A stretch of 64,000 nt of DNA from Streptomyces sp. ASQP_92 (GCF_025399895.1 NZ_JAODUA010000017.1:62001-126000), one strand, 5' to 3'. Shown: positions 40,407 to 46,750, counted from the stretch's first letter. The notes: generated by a model not told the origin, from the sequence alone. A program made the numbers and translations.

Positions 40407-40699
40407 CACGCCACCTCGGAGTACTGCGCGCCGTACATCTCGATCGCGTGCAGCTCGTCGTACAGCGACGGCTCGCCCGGGTGCGCCCGGTCATAGTCGG
40501 ATGCCGCAGCGATGTGGCGCAGCTCCCCCGCCCAGTCGCCCCGGCTGCGGGCCTGGACATAGGCGGTGACCGTCGTCGCCCGGAACGCGTGGTCCGGGTC
40601 CAGCTGCGGCACCAGCGTCATCGCGCGGGCCTGAGCAGCCAGCGGGCTGCGCGACGCCAGATCGGCATCGGACAGGGAACGCAGGGTGGAGATGTTCAT
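40406..40699 (-). CDS. Helical hypothetical protein
   Basis: 97 residues. Predicted helices include LSDADLASRSPLAAQARAMT and FRATTVTAYVQARSRGDWAG, ending in ELHAIEMYGAQYSEV. It follows the excisionase-like gene by two bases. Unknown. Confidence 0.65.
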   Translation of the reverse strand: MNISTLRSLSDADLASRSPLAAQARAMTLVPQLDPDHAFRATTVTAYVQARSRGDWAGELRHIAAASDYDRAHPGEPSLYDELHAIEMYGAQYSEVA

Positions 40700-40701
40700 G
40701 A

Positions 40702-40932
40702 TCAGGCCACCTCTTCAGACGGGTAGTTGACGGCGGCGTCGCGGAGGAACTCCGCCAACGCGGCCTGGGCAATGCGGAATCGGGGTCGGCCACGGCCCTT
40801 GGCGATGTCGATCGCTTGCAGGCGGCCGGACTTGATCAGCTGCCGCACGTGCTGCGGCGTACCGCCGAGACGCTCGGCGATCTCTCTGGTCGTGAGGTAA
40901 CCGCCCACAGGGGCGGCAGAAGCAGACGTCAC
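40702..40932 (-). CDS. Excisionase-family HTH protein (first gene of the transfer operon)
   Basis: 76 residues from GTG 40932 with AGGGGAG upstream. LTTREIAERLGGTPQHVRQL, IKSGRLQAIDIAKGRGRPRF and RIAQAALAEFL is the MerR-type HTH/wing of AlpA/Xis-like proteins. Two operator-like decamers and a GntR terminator lie upstream, so it opens a long minus-strand operon that runs to the translocase. No integrase gene is present in the window, so a purely regulatory role is possible. Confidence 0.85.
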   Translation of the reverse strand: MTSASAAPVGGYLTTREIAERLGGTPQHVRQLIKSGRLQAIDIAKGRGRPRFRIAQAALAEFLRDAAVNYPSEEVA

Positions 40933-40986
40933 TGGGTGCTCCCCTGAAGTCGGTCGGGGTTGGGCAACTAGATGGAAGCACAGTGC

Positions 40987-41016
40987 TACAGAGCAATCAA
41001 GAGAGCTACACAGCAA
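40987..41016 (-). promoter_or_regulatory. Tandem operator-like decamers before the transfer operon
   Basis: TACAGAGCAA (40987-40996) and TACACAGCAA (41007-41016) repeat with a 20-base period, about two helical turns. They differ by one and two bases from TATAGAGCAA, which occurs twice around the GntR gene start. TTGATT and other promoter-like hexamers overlap them on the minus strand. Confidence 0.6.
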
Positions 41017-41035
41017 TGCAGCGATTTTGAGGCAT

Positions 41036-41066
41036 AGAAAAAGCCCCCACCCGAGCAGGTGGGGGC
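41036..41066 (-). terminator. Rho-independent terminator of the GntR gene
   Basis: GCCCCCACC (41043-41051) pairs with GGTGGGGGC (41058-41066) and on the minus strand the stem is followed by TTTTTC. It directly follows the GntR stop codon, so repressor and transfer operon are separate transcripts. Confidence 0.85.
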
Positions 41067-41079
41067 ACAGAGAGGCAGG

Positions 41080-41835
41080 TCAGGCAGGGAAGTCGTAGAC
41101 GAGCAGGTATCGCGACGCGTCCAGAATCATTCGGTTGACCTCCACGATGCGGCCGTCAGCGCGCATGGCGGAGCGGCACATCTCCACCACGGGAGTGGCC
41201 GCCGCGAGCTGAAGATCCTCGGTTTCGTCCGCAGTCGGCATCCGGCAACGGAGTTCCTCGCGGAACTTCACTGGGCCGTATCCAGCCTCTCGCAGTCGCG
41301 CATAGATCCCTCCAGGTCCGGAATCGAGCTGCGTGATCCGCGTACCGCGCGCAAGATCCTCGGGGATGTACGAAGCTGACCGCATCACCGAGACGCCATC
41401 GACGACATACTTCCGGCTCCGCCGATAGACCAGTTGACTCTCATCAACGTCGAGCATTCGCGCCACCTCGGCTGGGGCGGGGAGGTGCTCGATCTGAACG
41501 TCCACGGCCACGAGGTCTCGATCGTCGATGTCAACGTCCCAGATGGACCGACCTTCCCCCCACTGGGCGGTCCGCAATCGCTTGTTGGCGTTGCGGACAA
41601 TCGGCTGCCAGGAGCGCACGTAGACGCCGGCCCCGACTCGGGCTTCGGTGTACCCCTCGTCGCGCAGTGCAGCCAAGGCGCGGCGGGCGGTCCCAACTGC
41701 CACGCCCTCCAACTTGGCGATCTCACGTTCGGGCGGCAACACGCTGCCCGGAGGGTAGGTTCCGTCGCCGATCTGCCGACGCAGCTTGTCGGCGATCTCC
41801 TGGTACTTAGGCGGTTCGCCGGACTGACGCGGCAC
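41080..41835 (-). CDS. GntR/UTRA repressor (KorSA-like)
   Basis: 251 residues from GTG 41835 with AAGGAG upstream. The N-terminal winged HTH is classic GntR (YQEIADKLRRQIGDGTYPPG, SVLPPEREIAKLEGV, VGTARRALAALRDEGY). From about residue 100 a UTRA ligand domain follows (MLDVDESQLVYRRSRKYV, VEMCRSAMRADGRIVEVNR). GntR proteins of this build (KorSA, TraR, KorA) repress the tra genes of Streptomyces conjugative elements; its place upstream of the tra-type operon fits. Confidence 0.88.
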   Translation of the reverse strand: MPRQSGEPPKYQEIADKLRRQIGDGTYPPGSVLPPEREIAKLEGVAVGTARRALAALRDEGYTEARVGAGVYVRSWQPIVRNANKRLRTAQWGEGRSIWDVDIDDRDLVAVDVQIEHLPAPAEVARMLDVDESQLVYRRSRKYVVDGVSVMRSASYIPEDLARGTRITQLDSGPGGIYARLREAGYGPVKFREELRCRMPTADETEDLQLAAATPVVEMCRSAMRADGRIVEVNRMILDASRYLLVYDFPA

Positions 41836-41857
41836 GCGTGCTCCTTCGGGACGAATT

Positions 41858-41899
41858 CGTATAGAGCAACGCTACCCGCTATACGTAACCGCTGGTCAA
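41858..41899 (-). promoter_or_regulatory. GntR gene promoter with overlapping operator
   Basis: On the minus strand TTGACC (41899-41894) and TAGCGT (41874-41869) are separated by 19 bases. TATAGAGCAA on the plus strand (41860-41869) covers the expected start of transcription. CGTATAG (41858-41864) and CTATACG (41879-41885) form an inverted repeat around it. This fits autoregulation by the GntR protein. Confidence 0.6.
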
Positions 41900-41935
41900 T
41901 GACCGTTCTGTGAGGGGTCGCGTACAAGGGGTGGA

Positions 41936-41950
41936 TAGAATTGCTCTATA
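41936..41950 (+). promoter_or_regulatory. Operator and -10 region facing the GIY-YIG gene
   Basis: TAGAAT (41936-41941) could be a plus-strand -10. TTGCTCTATA (41941-41950) is the exact reverse complement of the decamer at 41860-41869. The region lies about 90 bases before the GIY-YIG start, so both divergent genes may share control. Confidence 0.5.
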
Positions 41951-42034
41951 GCGCTACGGTTCTTCGTAGTCGGAGTGTGACAGTGAGCACACAGCGCAAG
42001 CGGACGCCCCTGCCCATGAAGCCGAAGGGTCCTT

Positions 42035-42403
42035 ATGCCCGAGCCAGCCGAGCGCACCGCGCTCTACCGCCTGTACGACGTCAACGACCGTCTGCTGTAT
42101 GTAGGGATCACCGCTAACCCCAAGGCTCGCTGGTCAGCCCACTCGCGCGACAAGCACTGGTGGCCCGAGGTGGCCCGCAAGGCGATCGAGTGGTTCGAGA
42201 CGCGCAAGAGCGCCGAACGCATCGAGAAGATCGAAGTCGAGGAAGAGCGTCCGCGCTACAACAAGGTCTTCAATGGATCCGAGCGGCGGATGGAGCTCCA
42301 CAACGAGGGCGTCGCCCGCGCCGCAGCCGAGGCCCGAGCTTTGGCGGCCCTAGAGCCAGATACCGGCGAGAGATTCCCGCCGTTCTGGGGCGCGAACGAC
42401 TGA
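42035..42403 (+). CDS. GIY-YIG-like nuclease
   Basis: 122 residues from ATG 42035 with GAAGGG upstream. The N-terminal LYRLYDVNDRLLYVGITANP matches the GIY-YIG strands (LY and YVG), followed by KARWSAHSRDKHWWPEVARK with the conserved Arg/His helix. The C-terminal part is helical with no extra DNA-binding domain. Small GIY-YIG proteins are common in Streptomyces elements; homing or repair use is open. Confidence 0.75.
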   Translation: MPEPAERTALYRLYDVNDRLLYVGITANPKARWSAHSRDKHWWPEVARKAIEWFETRKSAERIEKIEVEEERPRYNKVFNGSERRMELHNEGVARAAAEARALAALEPDTGERFPPFWGAND

Positions 42404-42461
42404 CGCGCTCCCCGTCGCGTTCCGGCCATTCCAAGATCCCAACCCTCGCGCTCCTGCGAAT

Positions 42462-42707
42462 CGGGGCGAAGCGTACATCGTTAAAAATCGGCGCAGGTCG
42501 CCCCGACTGACATGCTCACGAAAGTGAGAATATGTCACCCCGGTGCAGGTCAGAGGCCTACTGGATCCATCCGGGGGTCTTCGGGGGCGGCGGTAGGTTC
42601 GTCCCAACGCCACGCTCCGGGCCATCATCACCCGCTCGGAAACGTGAAAGGCCGGGCGGTCATCACCCGCCCGGCCAGTTCAACCAGCGGGTCATCACCC
42701 CGCTGGT
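42462..42707 (+). ncRNA. Structured non-coding region, possible RNA or leader
   Basis: No gene is seen in the 340 bases between 42403 and 42744. TCGGGGCGA (42462-42470) pairs with TCGCCCCGA (42498-42506). CTCAC-GAAA-GTGAG (42515-42528) is a GNRA hairpin. Two perfect hairpins follow: GGCCGGGCGG/CCGCCCGGCC (42650-42676) and ACCAGCGGG/CCCGCTGGT (42683-42707). Both close the identical 7-base loop TCATCAC. The last ends 37 bases before the next start codon, so a structured leader or a separate small RNA are both possible. Confidence 0.5.
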
Positions 42708-42741
42708 CAGGAAGTCCCGTCTCGTCAAAGAAGGAGCTCGG

Positions 42742-43302
42742 TCATGAGCTTAGAGCAAGCTGCCCAAATCGAGCAGCCCCACTTCTCCCCCGCCGGGCCT
42801 GCGGCCCGTCTGTCTCCCGCGCTGATCCATGGCCAGCCTGTCTGGGTTCAGTGCCCTGTGTGGTGTGTGGCCGACCATGTGGCCGAGAACGAGGGCTTCC
42901 TGGAGGATGTCGCGCACTCCGGGGCGATGGTCGATCTGGTGGTGCCGGGTGGTGAGCCGTCGTACCGGTTGCTGGTGCATGCCCGGCTGGGTTCGGATCC
43001 GTTCGGCCCGCGGCCTGAGGAGCGTGGCCCGTTCGTTGTGATCGACGACGGTTCGGAGGGCCATCATCTGTCGGCCGTGGAGGCGGAGGAGTTCGCTGTC
43101 CGGCTGGTGGCGTTCGCCGAGCAGGTGCGGGCGCGGGCCCGGCTGATCTCGGGCAGCGCGGCATGAGCGCCGAGGTCTTGGGGCGGTTTCCGGCGGGTGG
43201 TCCGCGGGGTTCGTGGCCGGCGGAGGAGTTCGCGGCGGAGCAGCCTGCGAGGAGCAGTCCTGCGGCGGCGAGCGCAACGGCGGCGGTACGGGTGTGGTTC
43301 AT
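42742..43302 (-). CDS. Possible lipoprotein antisense to DUF6907-like gene
   Basis: From the minus-strand ATG at 43302, with GGGGG upstream, the frame begins with a model lipoprotein signal: basic start, hydrophobic core AAVALAAAGLLLAGC and lipobox LAGC. Codon use is Streptomyces-like for about 50 residues. The frame then runs for another 130 residues fully antisense to the better supported plus-strand gene, with Pro/Arg-rich, shadow-like sequence. Either a truncated lipoprotein gene remains here or the signal is a coincidence. Confidence 0.35.
   Translation of the reverse strand: MNHTRTAAVALAAAGLLLAGCSAANSSAGHEPRGPPAGNRPKTSALMPRCPRSAGPAPAPARRTPPAGQRTPPPPRPTDDGPPNRRRSQRTGHAPQAAGRTDPNPAGHAPATGTTAHHPAPPDRPSPRSARHPPGSPRSRPHGRPHTTQGTEPRQAGHGSARETDGPQARRGRSGAARFGQLALSS
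42744..43166 (+). CDS. DUF6907-like protein
   Basis: 140 residues from ATG 42744 with AAGGAG upstream. It reads QCPVWCVADHVAENEGFLED, then VDLVVPGGEPSYRLLVHARL, with FVVIDDGSEGHHLSAVEAEE near the end. CPxWC plus a DH pair followed by beta strands is the pattern of DUF6907, a small family frequent in Streptomyces. Function unknown. Confidence 0.75.
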   Translation: MSLEQAAQIEQPHFSPAGPAARLSPALIHGQPVWVQCPVWCVADHVAENEGFLEDVAHSGAMVDLVVPGGEPSYRLLVHARLGSDPFGPRPEERGPFVVIDDGSEGHHLSAVEAEEFAVRLVAFAEQVRARARLISGSAA

Positions 43303-43405
43303 GGGTCCCCCAAGCGGTGAGGGGGCTATTGCACTGCCGAACGGCGTTGCTGGCGACTGGTGTTGCCGAGTCGTGATGACGGCCTCCGCCTCTCCGCGGG
43401 GCTAG
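43163..43405 (+). CDS. Doubtful small gene coupled to DUF6907-like gene
   Basis: 80 residues. ATG 43163 overlaps the preceding TGA (ATGA), which is typical here. The product is Ala/Gly/Pro-rich (FPAGGPRGSWPAEEFAAEQP) without a recognisable fold, and it competes with a lipoprotein-like frame on the other strand. Confidence 0.3.
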   Translation: MSAEVLGRFPAGGPRGSWPAEEFAAEQPARSSPAAASATAAVRVWFMGPPSGEGAIALPNGVAGDWCCRVVMTASASPRG

Positions 43406-43409
43406 CCCC
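43396..43409. promoter_or_regulatory. Perfect 14-bp palindrome
   Basis: CGGGGCTAGCCCCG is a perfect palindrome without spacer, 35 bases before the plus-strand start at 43444. It may be an operator; it is too tight for a normal hairpin loop. Confidence 0.35.
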
Positions 43410-43443
43410 GTAACCGCAGCACCCGTAGCCAAGTTGACCGGTC

Positions 43444-43638
43444 ATGGATGATCTCGCTGCTCCCGTGACCGGAACCTACTCCGATGCTCCGCGCGAACCG
43501 TTGATCACTCTGGTGGAGGCGCGGGATGTCGTGCGGCTGCTGATGCATTTCGCCGAGACGAACGGGCCGGGCTCGGACGAGGAACTTGACGCCTACGCCT
43601 TGGCCACCGAGCTGGCGGGCCGGCTGCCGTCAGAGTGA
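43444..43638 (+). CDS. Small acidic helical protein
   Basis: 64 residues from ATG 43444. It reads EPLITLVEARDVVRLLMHFA, then ETNGPGSDEELDAYALATEL, two helices. It is convergent with the minus-strand gene ending at 43649. Unknown. Confidence 0.6.
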   Translation: MDDLAAPVTGTYSDAPREPLITLVEARDVVRLLMHFAETNGPGSDEELDAYALATELAGRLPSE

Positions 43639-43648
43639 TCGACGCGCC

Positions 43649-43879
43649 TCACTGGCCGGACCGTTCAGGGCCGGTGCGGGCGATGGCGCGGACGGTGAGG
43701 GCTGAGGCTTCGCTGTCGAGGAGTTCGGCGCCGGCTTCTCCGTCGAGGCCGGTGATGCGGATCGTGGTCGCGACGTACTCCAGGAGGGCGGCGACGGCGA
43801 GGCAGCTGATGTAGGGCTGGCCGTCCGTGCCGGTGACCAGCGGCAGGTGCAAGGTCAGGTTGCGGCGGGGCTCGCTCAT
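43649..43879 (-). CDS. Hypothetical protein
   Basis: 76 residues from ATG 43879 overlapping the upstream TGA (ATGA). RRNLTLHLPLVTGTDGQPYI, then SCLAVAALLEYVATTIRITG. Last gene of the early minus-strand series. Unknown. Confidence 0.65.
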   Translation of the reverse strand: MSEPRRNLTLHLPLVTGTDGQPYISCLAVAALLEYVATTIRITGLDGEAGAELLDSEASALTVRAIARTGPERSGQ

Positions 43880-44109
43880 GTCGCCTTCACGGTGATGCGC
43901 TGGCCGTCCCAGTGCAGGACGGCAGGGATGCTGACGGTGACTTCTTCTTGGCCGCGCCGGAAGTGCAGGCGCAGTTTTCCGACGCCTGACTGTGCGCAGG
44001 AGACGTCGAACTCGTATCCGTGCCGCCAGGCCCAATGCGCTGTTTCTCCTGGGCGCATGTGGATGTCGACGCGGTGATCCTCGTTGCCGCAGGCCTCGTC
44101 GTCGGTCAT
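43876..44109 (-). CDS. Beta-rich small protein
   Basis: 77 residues from ATG 44109. RVDIHMRPGETAHWAWRHGY, EFDVSCAQSGVGKLRLHFRR, EEVTVSIPAVLHWDGQRITV: strands throughout. Coupled by ATGA on both sides. Unknown. Confidence 0.65.
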   Translation of the reverse strand: MTDDEACGNEDHRVDIHMRPGETAHWAWRHGYEFDVSCAQSGVGKLRLHFRRGQEEVTVSIPAVLHWDGQRITVKAT

Positions 44110-44372
44110 GTCGGCTCCTGGCCGTAGCGGCTGGTCCAGTAACGGCGGTCGTCGGCGGTCGTGCCGTCGCTGGCTGCCGAGTTGCCCAGGTCGGCGAGCG
44201 TGTGGCGCAGCAGGAATTCGGCGGACTGCCATCCGGCGGCGATGCCCTGCTGTGCGAGGCGGGCGTCGGCCATCGTGGATGCCTCGGCGTTGCGCGCGGC
44301 TTCGGCGGCTTTGGCGGCGTACTGGTCGGCGAGGGCACGGAACGGGGCGAGCGGCTCGATCTGGTCAGGCAT
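44106..44372 (-). CDS. Helical small protein
   Basis: 88 residues from ATG 44372. APFRALADQYAAKAAEAARN, then AEFLLRHTLADLGNSAASDG, ending YWTSRYGQEPT. It overlaps the previous gene by eight bases. Proteins with an ADQYAAKAA helix occur in Streptomyces phages; function unknown. Confidence 0.65.
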   Translation of the reverse strand: MPDQIEPLAPFRALADQYAAKAAEAARNAEASTMADARLAQQGIAAGWQSAEFLLRHTLADLGNSAASDGTTADDRRYWTSRYGQEPT

Positions 44373-44703
44373 GGTCGTCTCCGTCGGTGGTGGGGTCGAC
44401 CTCGTCGGCCCAGTTGGCGAGTTGCTGGCCCAGACGGCGAGCTTGGGCGGGGCTGAGCAGGACGGCGCGGTCGCTCTCGGCGTCGATGGAGAGGCGCAGC
44501 CACGGCCAGGGGATGCCGTCTTCGGGCTGGTCGTCACGTCCGTCTCGGGTGATGTGTGAGGGGATGAGCGCAAGGCCTACATCACCGCCGCGCGGATCGT
44601 CCTCGTCGGGCAGGATGTGCGAGCCCTGGTAGATCCACGGCATGCCGAGGTCTTCTGGGTCGCCGTCGCCACCAATGCCTTCGATGGTCGCGTAGATGCT
44701 CAC
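44365..44703 (-). CDS. Hypothetical protein
   Basis: 112 residues from GTG 44703 with GAGGAGG upstream, coupled by GTGA. It has an acidic alpha/beta sequence (IYATIEGIGGDGDPEDLGMP, ALIPSHITRDGRDDQPEDGI, WPWLRLSIDAESDRAVLLSP, AQARRLGQQLANWADEV). Unknown. Confidence 0.65.
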   Translation of the reverse strand: MSIYATIEGIGGDGDPEDLGMPWIYQGSHILPDEDDPRGGDVGLALIPSHITRDGRDDQPEDGIPWPWLRLSIDAESDRAVLLSPAQARRLGQQLANWADEVDPTTDGDDHA

Positions 44704-44894
44704 GAGCCCTCCTCGGGCAGGTGCAGGTCGTCGAAGGTTCCGGGCCAGTCGTGTAGTGCGGGCTGGCGGGTGGCGGGCCAGGGCAGGCCGTCCGCGCCGA
44801 GGTCGGAGTAGTAGCCGGGGGCGTCGAAATGCCGGGGCTCGTCGGCGGCGAGGTCGAGGAAGGCTTGCTCGTCGGGGTCGAGGGGCTGGGTCAC
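44700..44894 (-). CDS. Small acidic hypothetical protein
   Basis: 64 residues. DPDEQAFLDLAADEPRHFDA, then PGYYSDLGADGLPWPATRQP. Acidic and Pro-rich, low predicted structure. Coupled to the next gene by GTGA. Confidence 0.55.
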   Translation of the reverse strand: MTQPLDPDEQAFLDLAADEPRHFDAPGYYSDLGADGLPWPATRQPALHDWPGTFDDLHLPEEGS

Positions 44895-44897
44895 GGC

Positions 44898-45152
44898 TCA
44901 ACCCCACGTCAGGGTGACGGTGTACCGGGTTCCGGGGAGGTCCGTGTCGCAGCGGTGGACGCCGCCGTGGCCGTCTTCCAACTCGCACAGCTGGCCCACG
45001 AATCCGAGGTCATCACCGTGGTACTCAGAGGTGCACAGACCTTCGTCGATCTCGTCCTGGATCTTGGCGAGTGCTGCCGTGTAGGGCATGCCGGTCTCGG
45101 CTTGGAGGGCACGGGCTTTCTTCTGTGCCGTCGACTTCGACTTCTTGGTCAT
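44898..45152 (-). CDS. Small basic-headed protein
   Basis: 84 residues from ATG 45152. The N terminus KKSKSTAQKKARALQAETGM with PYTAALAKIQDEI is a motif I associate with many Streptomyces small proteins. The C-terminal part has CTSEYHGD, QLCELEDGHGGVHRCD, a Cys/His set that may bind metal. Unknown function. Confidence 0.7.
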   Translation of the reverse strand: MTKKSKSTAQKKARALQAETGMPYTAALAKIQDEIDEGLCTSEYHGDDLGFVGQLCELEDGHGGVHRCDTDLPGTRYTVTLTWG

Positions 45153-45214
45153 CGGGCTTCCTTCCGGGCGGGGTTGGGGTGGCGGAATGCCTCGTCGGGG
45201 TCGAGGGCGGTCAT
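45149..45214 (-). CDS. Tiny coupled ORF (21 residues)
   Basis: MTALDPDEAFRHPNPARKEA plus one Arg. Its ATG overlaps the upstream TGA and its TGA overlaps the next ATG (ATGA at both ends), filling a gap exactly. The last third (NPARKE) is shared with another gene ending at 45666. It may be a translational bridge rather than a functional protein. Confidence 0.5.
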   Translation of the reverse strand: MTALDPDEAFRHPNPARKEAR

Positions 45215-45669
45215 TTCGCCCCACTTCCGCCGCCGATGACGGCCGCCGCGACAGCGAGCCATCCCTTGTGCCACGACTGATCCATGAGGTAGCCGGCGCC
45301 CGGGTCGCGTTGTAGCCATCCCGCGTGTCCGGTGGCTGCGGCGAGGCGGACGACGCCGCGCGGTTCTGGGTCGCGCCAGTGGCCTCCTTGCCTGTCGGCG
45401 ATGTAGTGGGTTCCGGCGGAGATCGCGAGGCCGAGCGCTGCACGCCGCCAGTCGAGGCGCAGGCCGAGGAGTCGGTTGGCTGCGTACAGGGCGGCGGCCT
45501 GGGTGGCGGTGTACGTCGCCACGTGCGCGGCGCATGCTTTGACGCCTTCGGGGCCGGGCTGGCCTTTCGCGACGGCTTGGGCGTCGATCTGCACCCAATG
45601 ATCAGCTACGTCGTGGGAGGCGGAGAGGGCTGCCCATACGGCAGCGGCACGAGCGGCAGAGTCGGTCAT
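45211..45669 (-). CDS. Hydrophobic-core protein (DUF3307-like)
   Basis: 152 residues from ATG 45669. ASHDVADHWVQIDAQAVAKG, ACAAHVATYTATQAAALYAA, WRRAALGLAISAGTHYIADR, then a C-terminal GWLAVAAAVIGGGSG. Conserved-looking His residues sit in weakly hydrophobic helices, reminiscent of DUF3307 phage membrane proteins. Function unknown. Confidence 0.6.
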   Translation of the reverse strand: MTDSAARAAAVWAALSASHDVADHWVQIDAQAVAKGQPGPEGVKACAAHVATYTATQAAALYAANRLLGLRLDWRRAALGLAISAGTHYIADRQGGHWRDPEPRGVVRLAAATGHAGWLQRDPGAGYLMDQSWHKGWLAVAAAVIGGGSGAK

Positions 45670-45896
45670 TTCGGTTCCTTCCGGGCGGGGTTGGGGGCGG
45701 CGATCGTGCCGGGGCGGCGCGTGGCTCCCGGGGTTGATCGGAGCATGCGCTCGGGGTCGAGGCTCTGAGCGCCGTTCTGCGGCTTGATCAGACCCCCACA
45801 CCCTCGCTCGGTGCCGGGTTGGGGGTCCCAGACGCTCTCAGAGCCACCTGAGCCCTTCCCCGGGGGGCGTTTCGGGTTGAGAGAAGGTGCAGTCAC
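45666..45896 (-). CDS. Pro/Gly-rich protein sharing an NPARKE tail
   Basis: 76 residues from GTG 45896 (GTGA with the upstream stop) and ending in an ATGA overlap with the next start. The composition (KRPPGKGSGGSESVWDPQPG, MLRSTPGATRRPGTIAAPNP) looks disordered. Its last residues NPARKE are coded by the same DNA repeat as in the tiny ORF at 45149, including the GGAAGGA ribosome site of the following gene. Confidence 0.5.
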   Translation of the reverse strand: MTAPSLNPKRPPGKGSGGSESVWDPQPGTERGCGGLIKPQNGAQSLDPERMLRSTPGATRRPGTIAAPNPARKEPK

Positions 45897-46114
45897 GCCC
45901 CAACTCCGTCCACTGTCCCGGTTTGTGGCGCTTCGAGACCTAGCTGGAACGCCGCAAGGTCGACGGCCTCACGTATCGACAGCTCTCCGTCCGACGCCGC
46001 CCGCAGGGCCAGCGCCCGGACATGGAGATCCTCGGCCAGTGCCTGCTGCTCCGGCGTCAGGTCCCGAGCCTTGCCCTTCGGGCGCCGCGTCGGGCCCCAG
46101 TGGTCGTCGGTCAC
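45893..46114 (-). CDS. Helical small protein
   Basis: 73 residues from GTG 46114. WGPTRRPKGKARDLTPEQQA, LAEDLHVRALALRAASDGEL, SIREAVDLAAFQLGLEAP. Two helices after a basic head. Coupled at both ends by GTGA. Unknown. Confidence 0.65.
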   Translation of the reverse strand: MTDDHWGPTRRPKGKARDLTPEQQALAEDLHVRALALRAASDGELSIREAVDLAAFQLGLEAPQTGTVDGVGA

Positions 46115-46398
46115 GACGCCTCCCCGGGTACGACCACGATCACGGGCTTCCTGGGTGTGCGGAGCGCGTACTCGACCTCGCTGCACATGTTGGCGACGGT
46201 GTCGCACCAGAGGGCCATCGGATGATCAAGGGGCAAGTAGCCCTCGGCGAGCTGGCGTTCGGCTTCGCGTTCGGCGACCTGGGCTCGGCGCTCGTTGACG
46301 ACCGCGCGGGTGCGGCTCACCGCCGTCTCGGCTGCCTCCAACCGCTCGTACAGCGCGTCCAACTCGTCGTCGGTGATCGTGTCTGCGGTGTGTCTCAT
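46111..46398 (-). CDS. Coiled-coil protein
   Basis: 95 residues from ATG 46398 with AGGAGG upstream. A long coiled coil (DDELDALYERLEAAETAVSR, RAVVNERRAQVAEREAERQL) then a small C-terminal part (MCSEVEYALRTPRKPVIVVV). Unknown. Confidence 0.65.
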   Translation of the reverse strand: MRHTADTITDDELDALYERLEAAETAVSRTRAVVNERRAQVAEREAERQLAEGYLPLDHPMALWCDTVANMCSEVEYALRTPRKPVIVVVPGEAS

Positions 46399-46565
46399 CG
46401 CTGCCTCCTGACGGGTCGGGCTGTCGCCCGGCGGGTGGCTCGGTTGGGGCGGGGTTCGGGCGCTTCGTCGTCCACGACCCGCTCGACGGGCCGGAGTTCG
46501 GTCTCCCAGAGGGCGCCTGGGGTTCCGGTGTGCTCGCCGCGCCGGCTGGACGACGGCCCGCTCAC
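46395..46565 (-). CDS. Small Arg/Pro-rich protein
   Basis: 56 residues from GTG 46565 with GGGAGG upstream. It has GTGA and ATGA overlaps at its ends. SSSRRGEHTGTPGALWETEL, RPVERVVDDEAPEPRPNRAT, RRATARPVRRQR. Disordered, basic end. Coupling supports it as real. Confidence 0.55.
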   Translation of the reverse strand: MSGPSSSRRGEHTGTPGALWETELRPVERVVDDEAPEPRPNRATRRATARPVRRQR

Positions 46566-46750
46566 GTCCGCCTCCCGGCACGGGACCCGGTGACGATCCG
46601 CCCGGCCGCATCGAGGTGCCCGTCCGCGGTGGCGAGCATCCGCACCGCGCGAGCCAGGACGTCAGCCGGCGGCTCGTAGCGGTAGCAGCGGCGCAGGATC
46701 TCCGCCGTCCGCTCGTGCAGTGCCGGGGCCAGCGGGCGCGGGGCGTTCAC
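46562..46750 (-). CDS. Small helical protein
   Basis: 62 residues from GTG 46750. ALHERTAEILRRCYRYEPPA, DVLARAVRMLATADGHLDAA. Coupled by GTGA on both sides. Unknown; the Arg-rich tail may contact nucleic acid. Confidence 0.6.
   Translation of the reverse strand: MNAPRPLAPALHERTAEILRRCYRYEPPADVLARAVRMLATADGHLDAAGRIVTGSRAGRRT

Noticed and set aside
40702..40932. Excisionase-like gene as proof of an integrated element
   Set aside because: No integrase gene or att-like duplication was found in the window, so integration cannot be claimed; the HTH family also includes plain regulators.
45211..45801. Longer version of the 152-residue protein starting further upstream
   Set aside because: The added N terminus is low complexity and overlaps the coupled gene; ATG 45669 has the GGAAGGA site.
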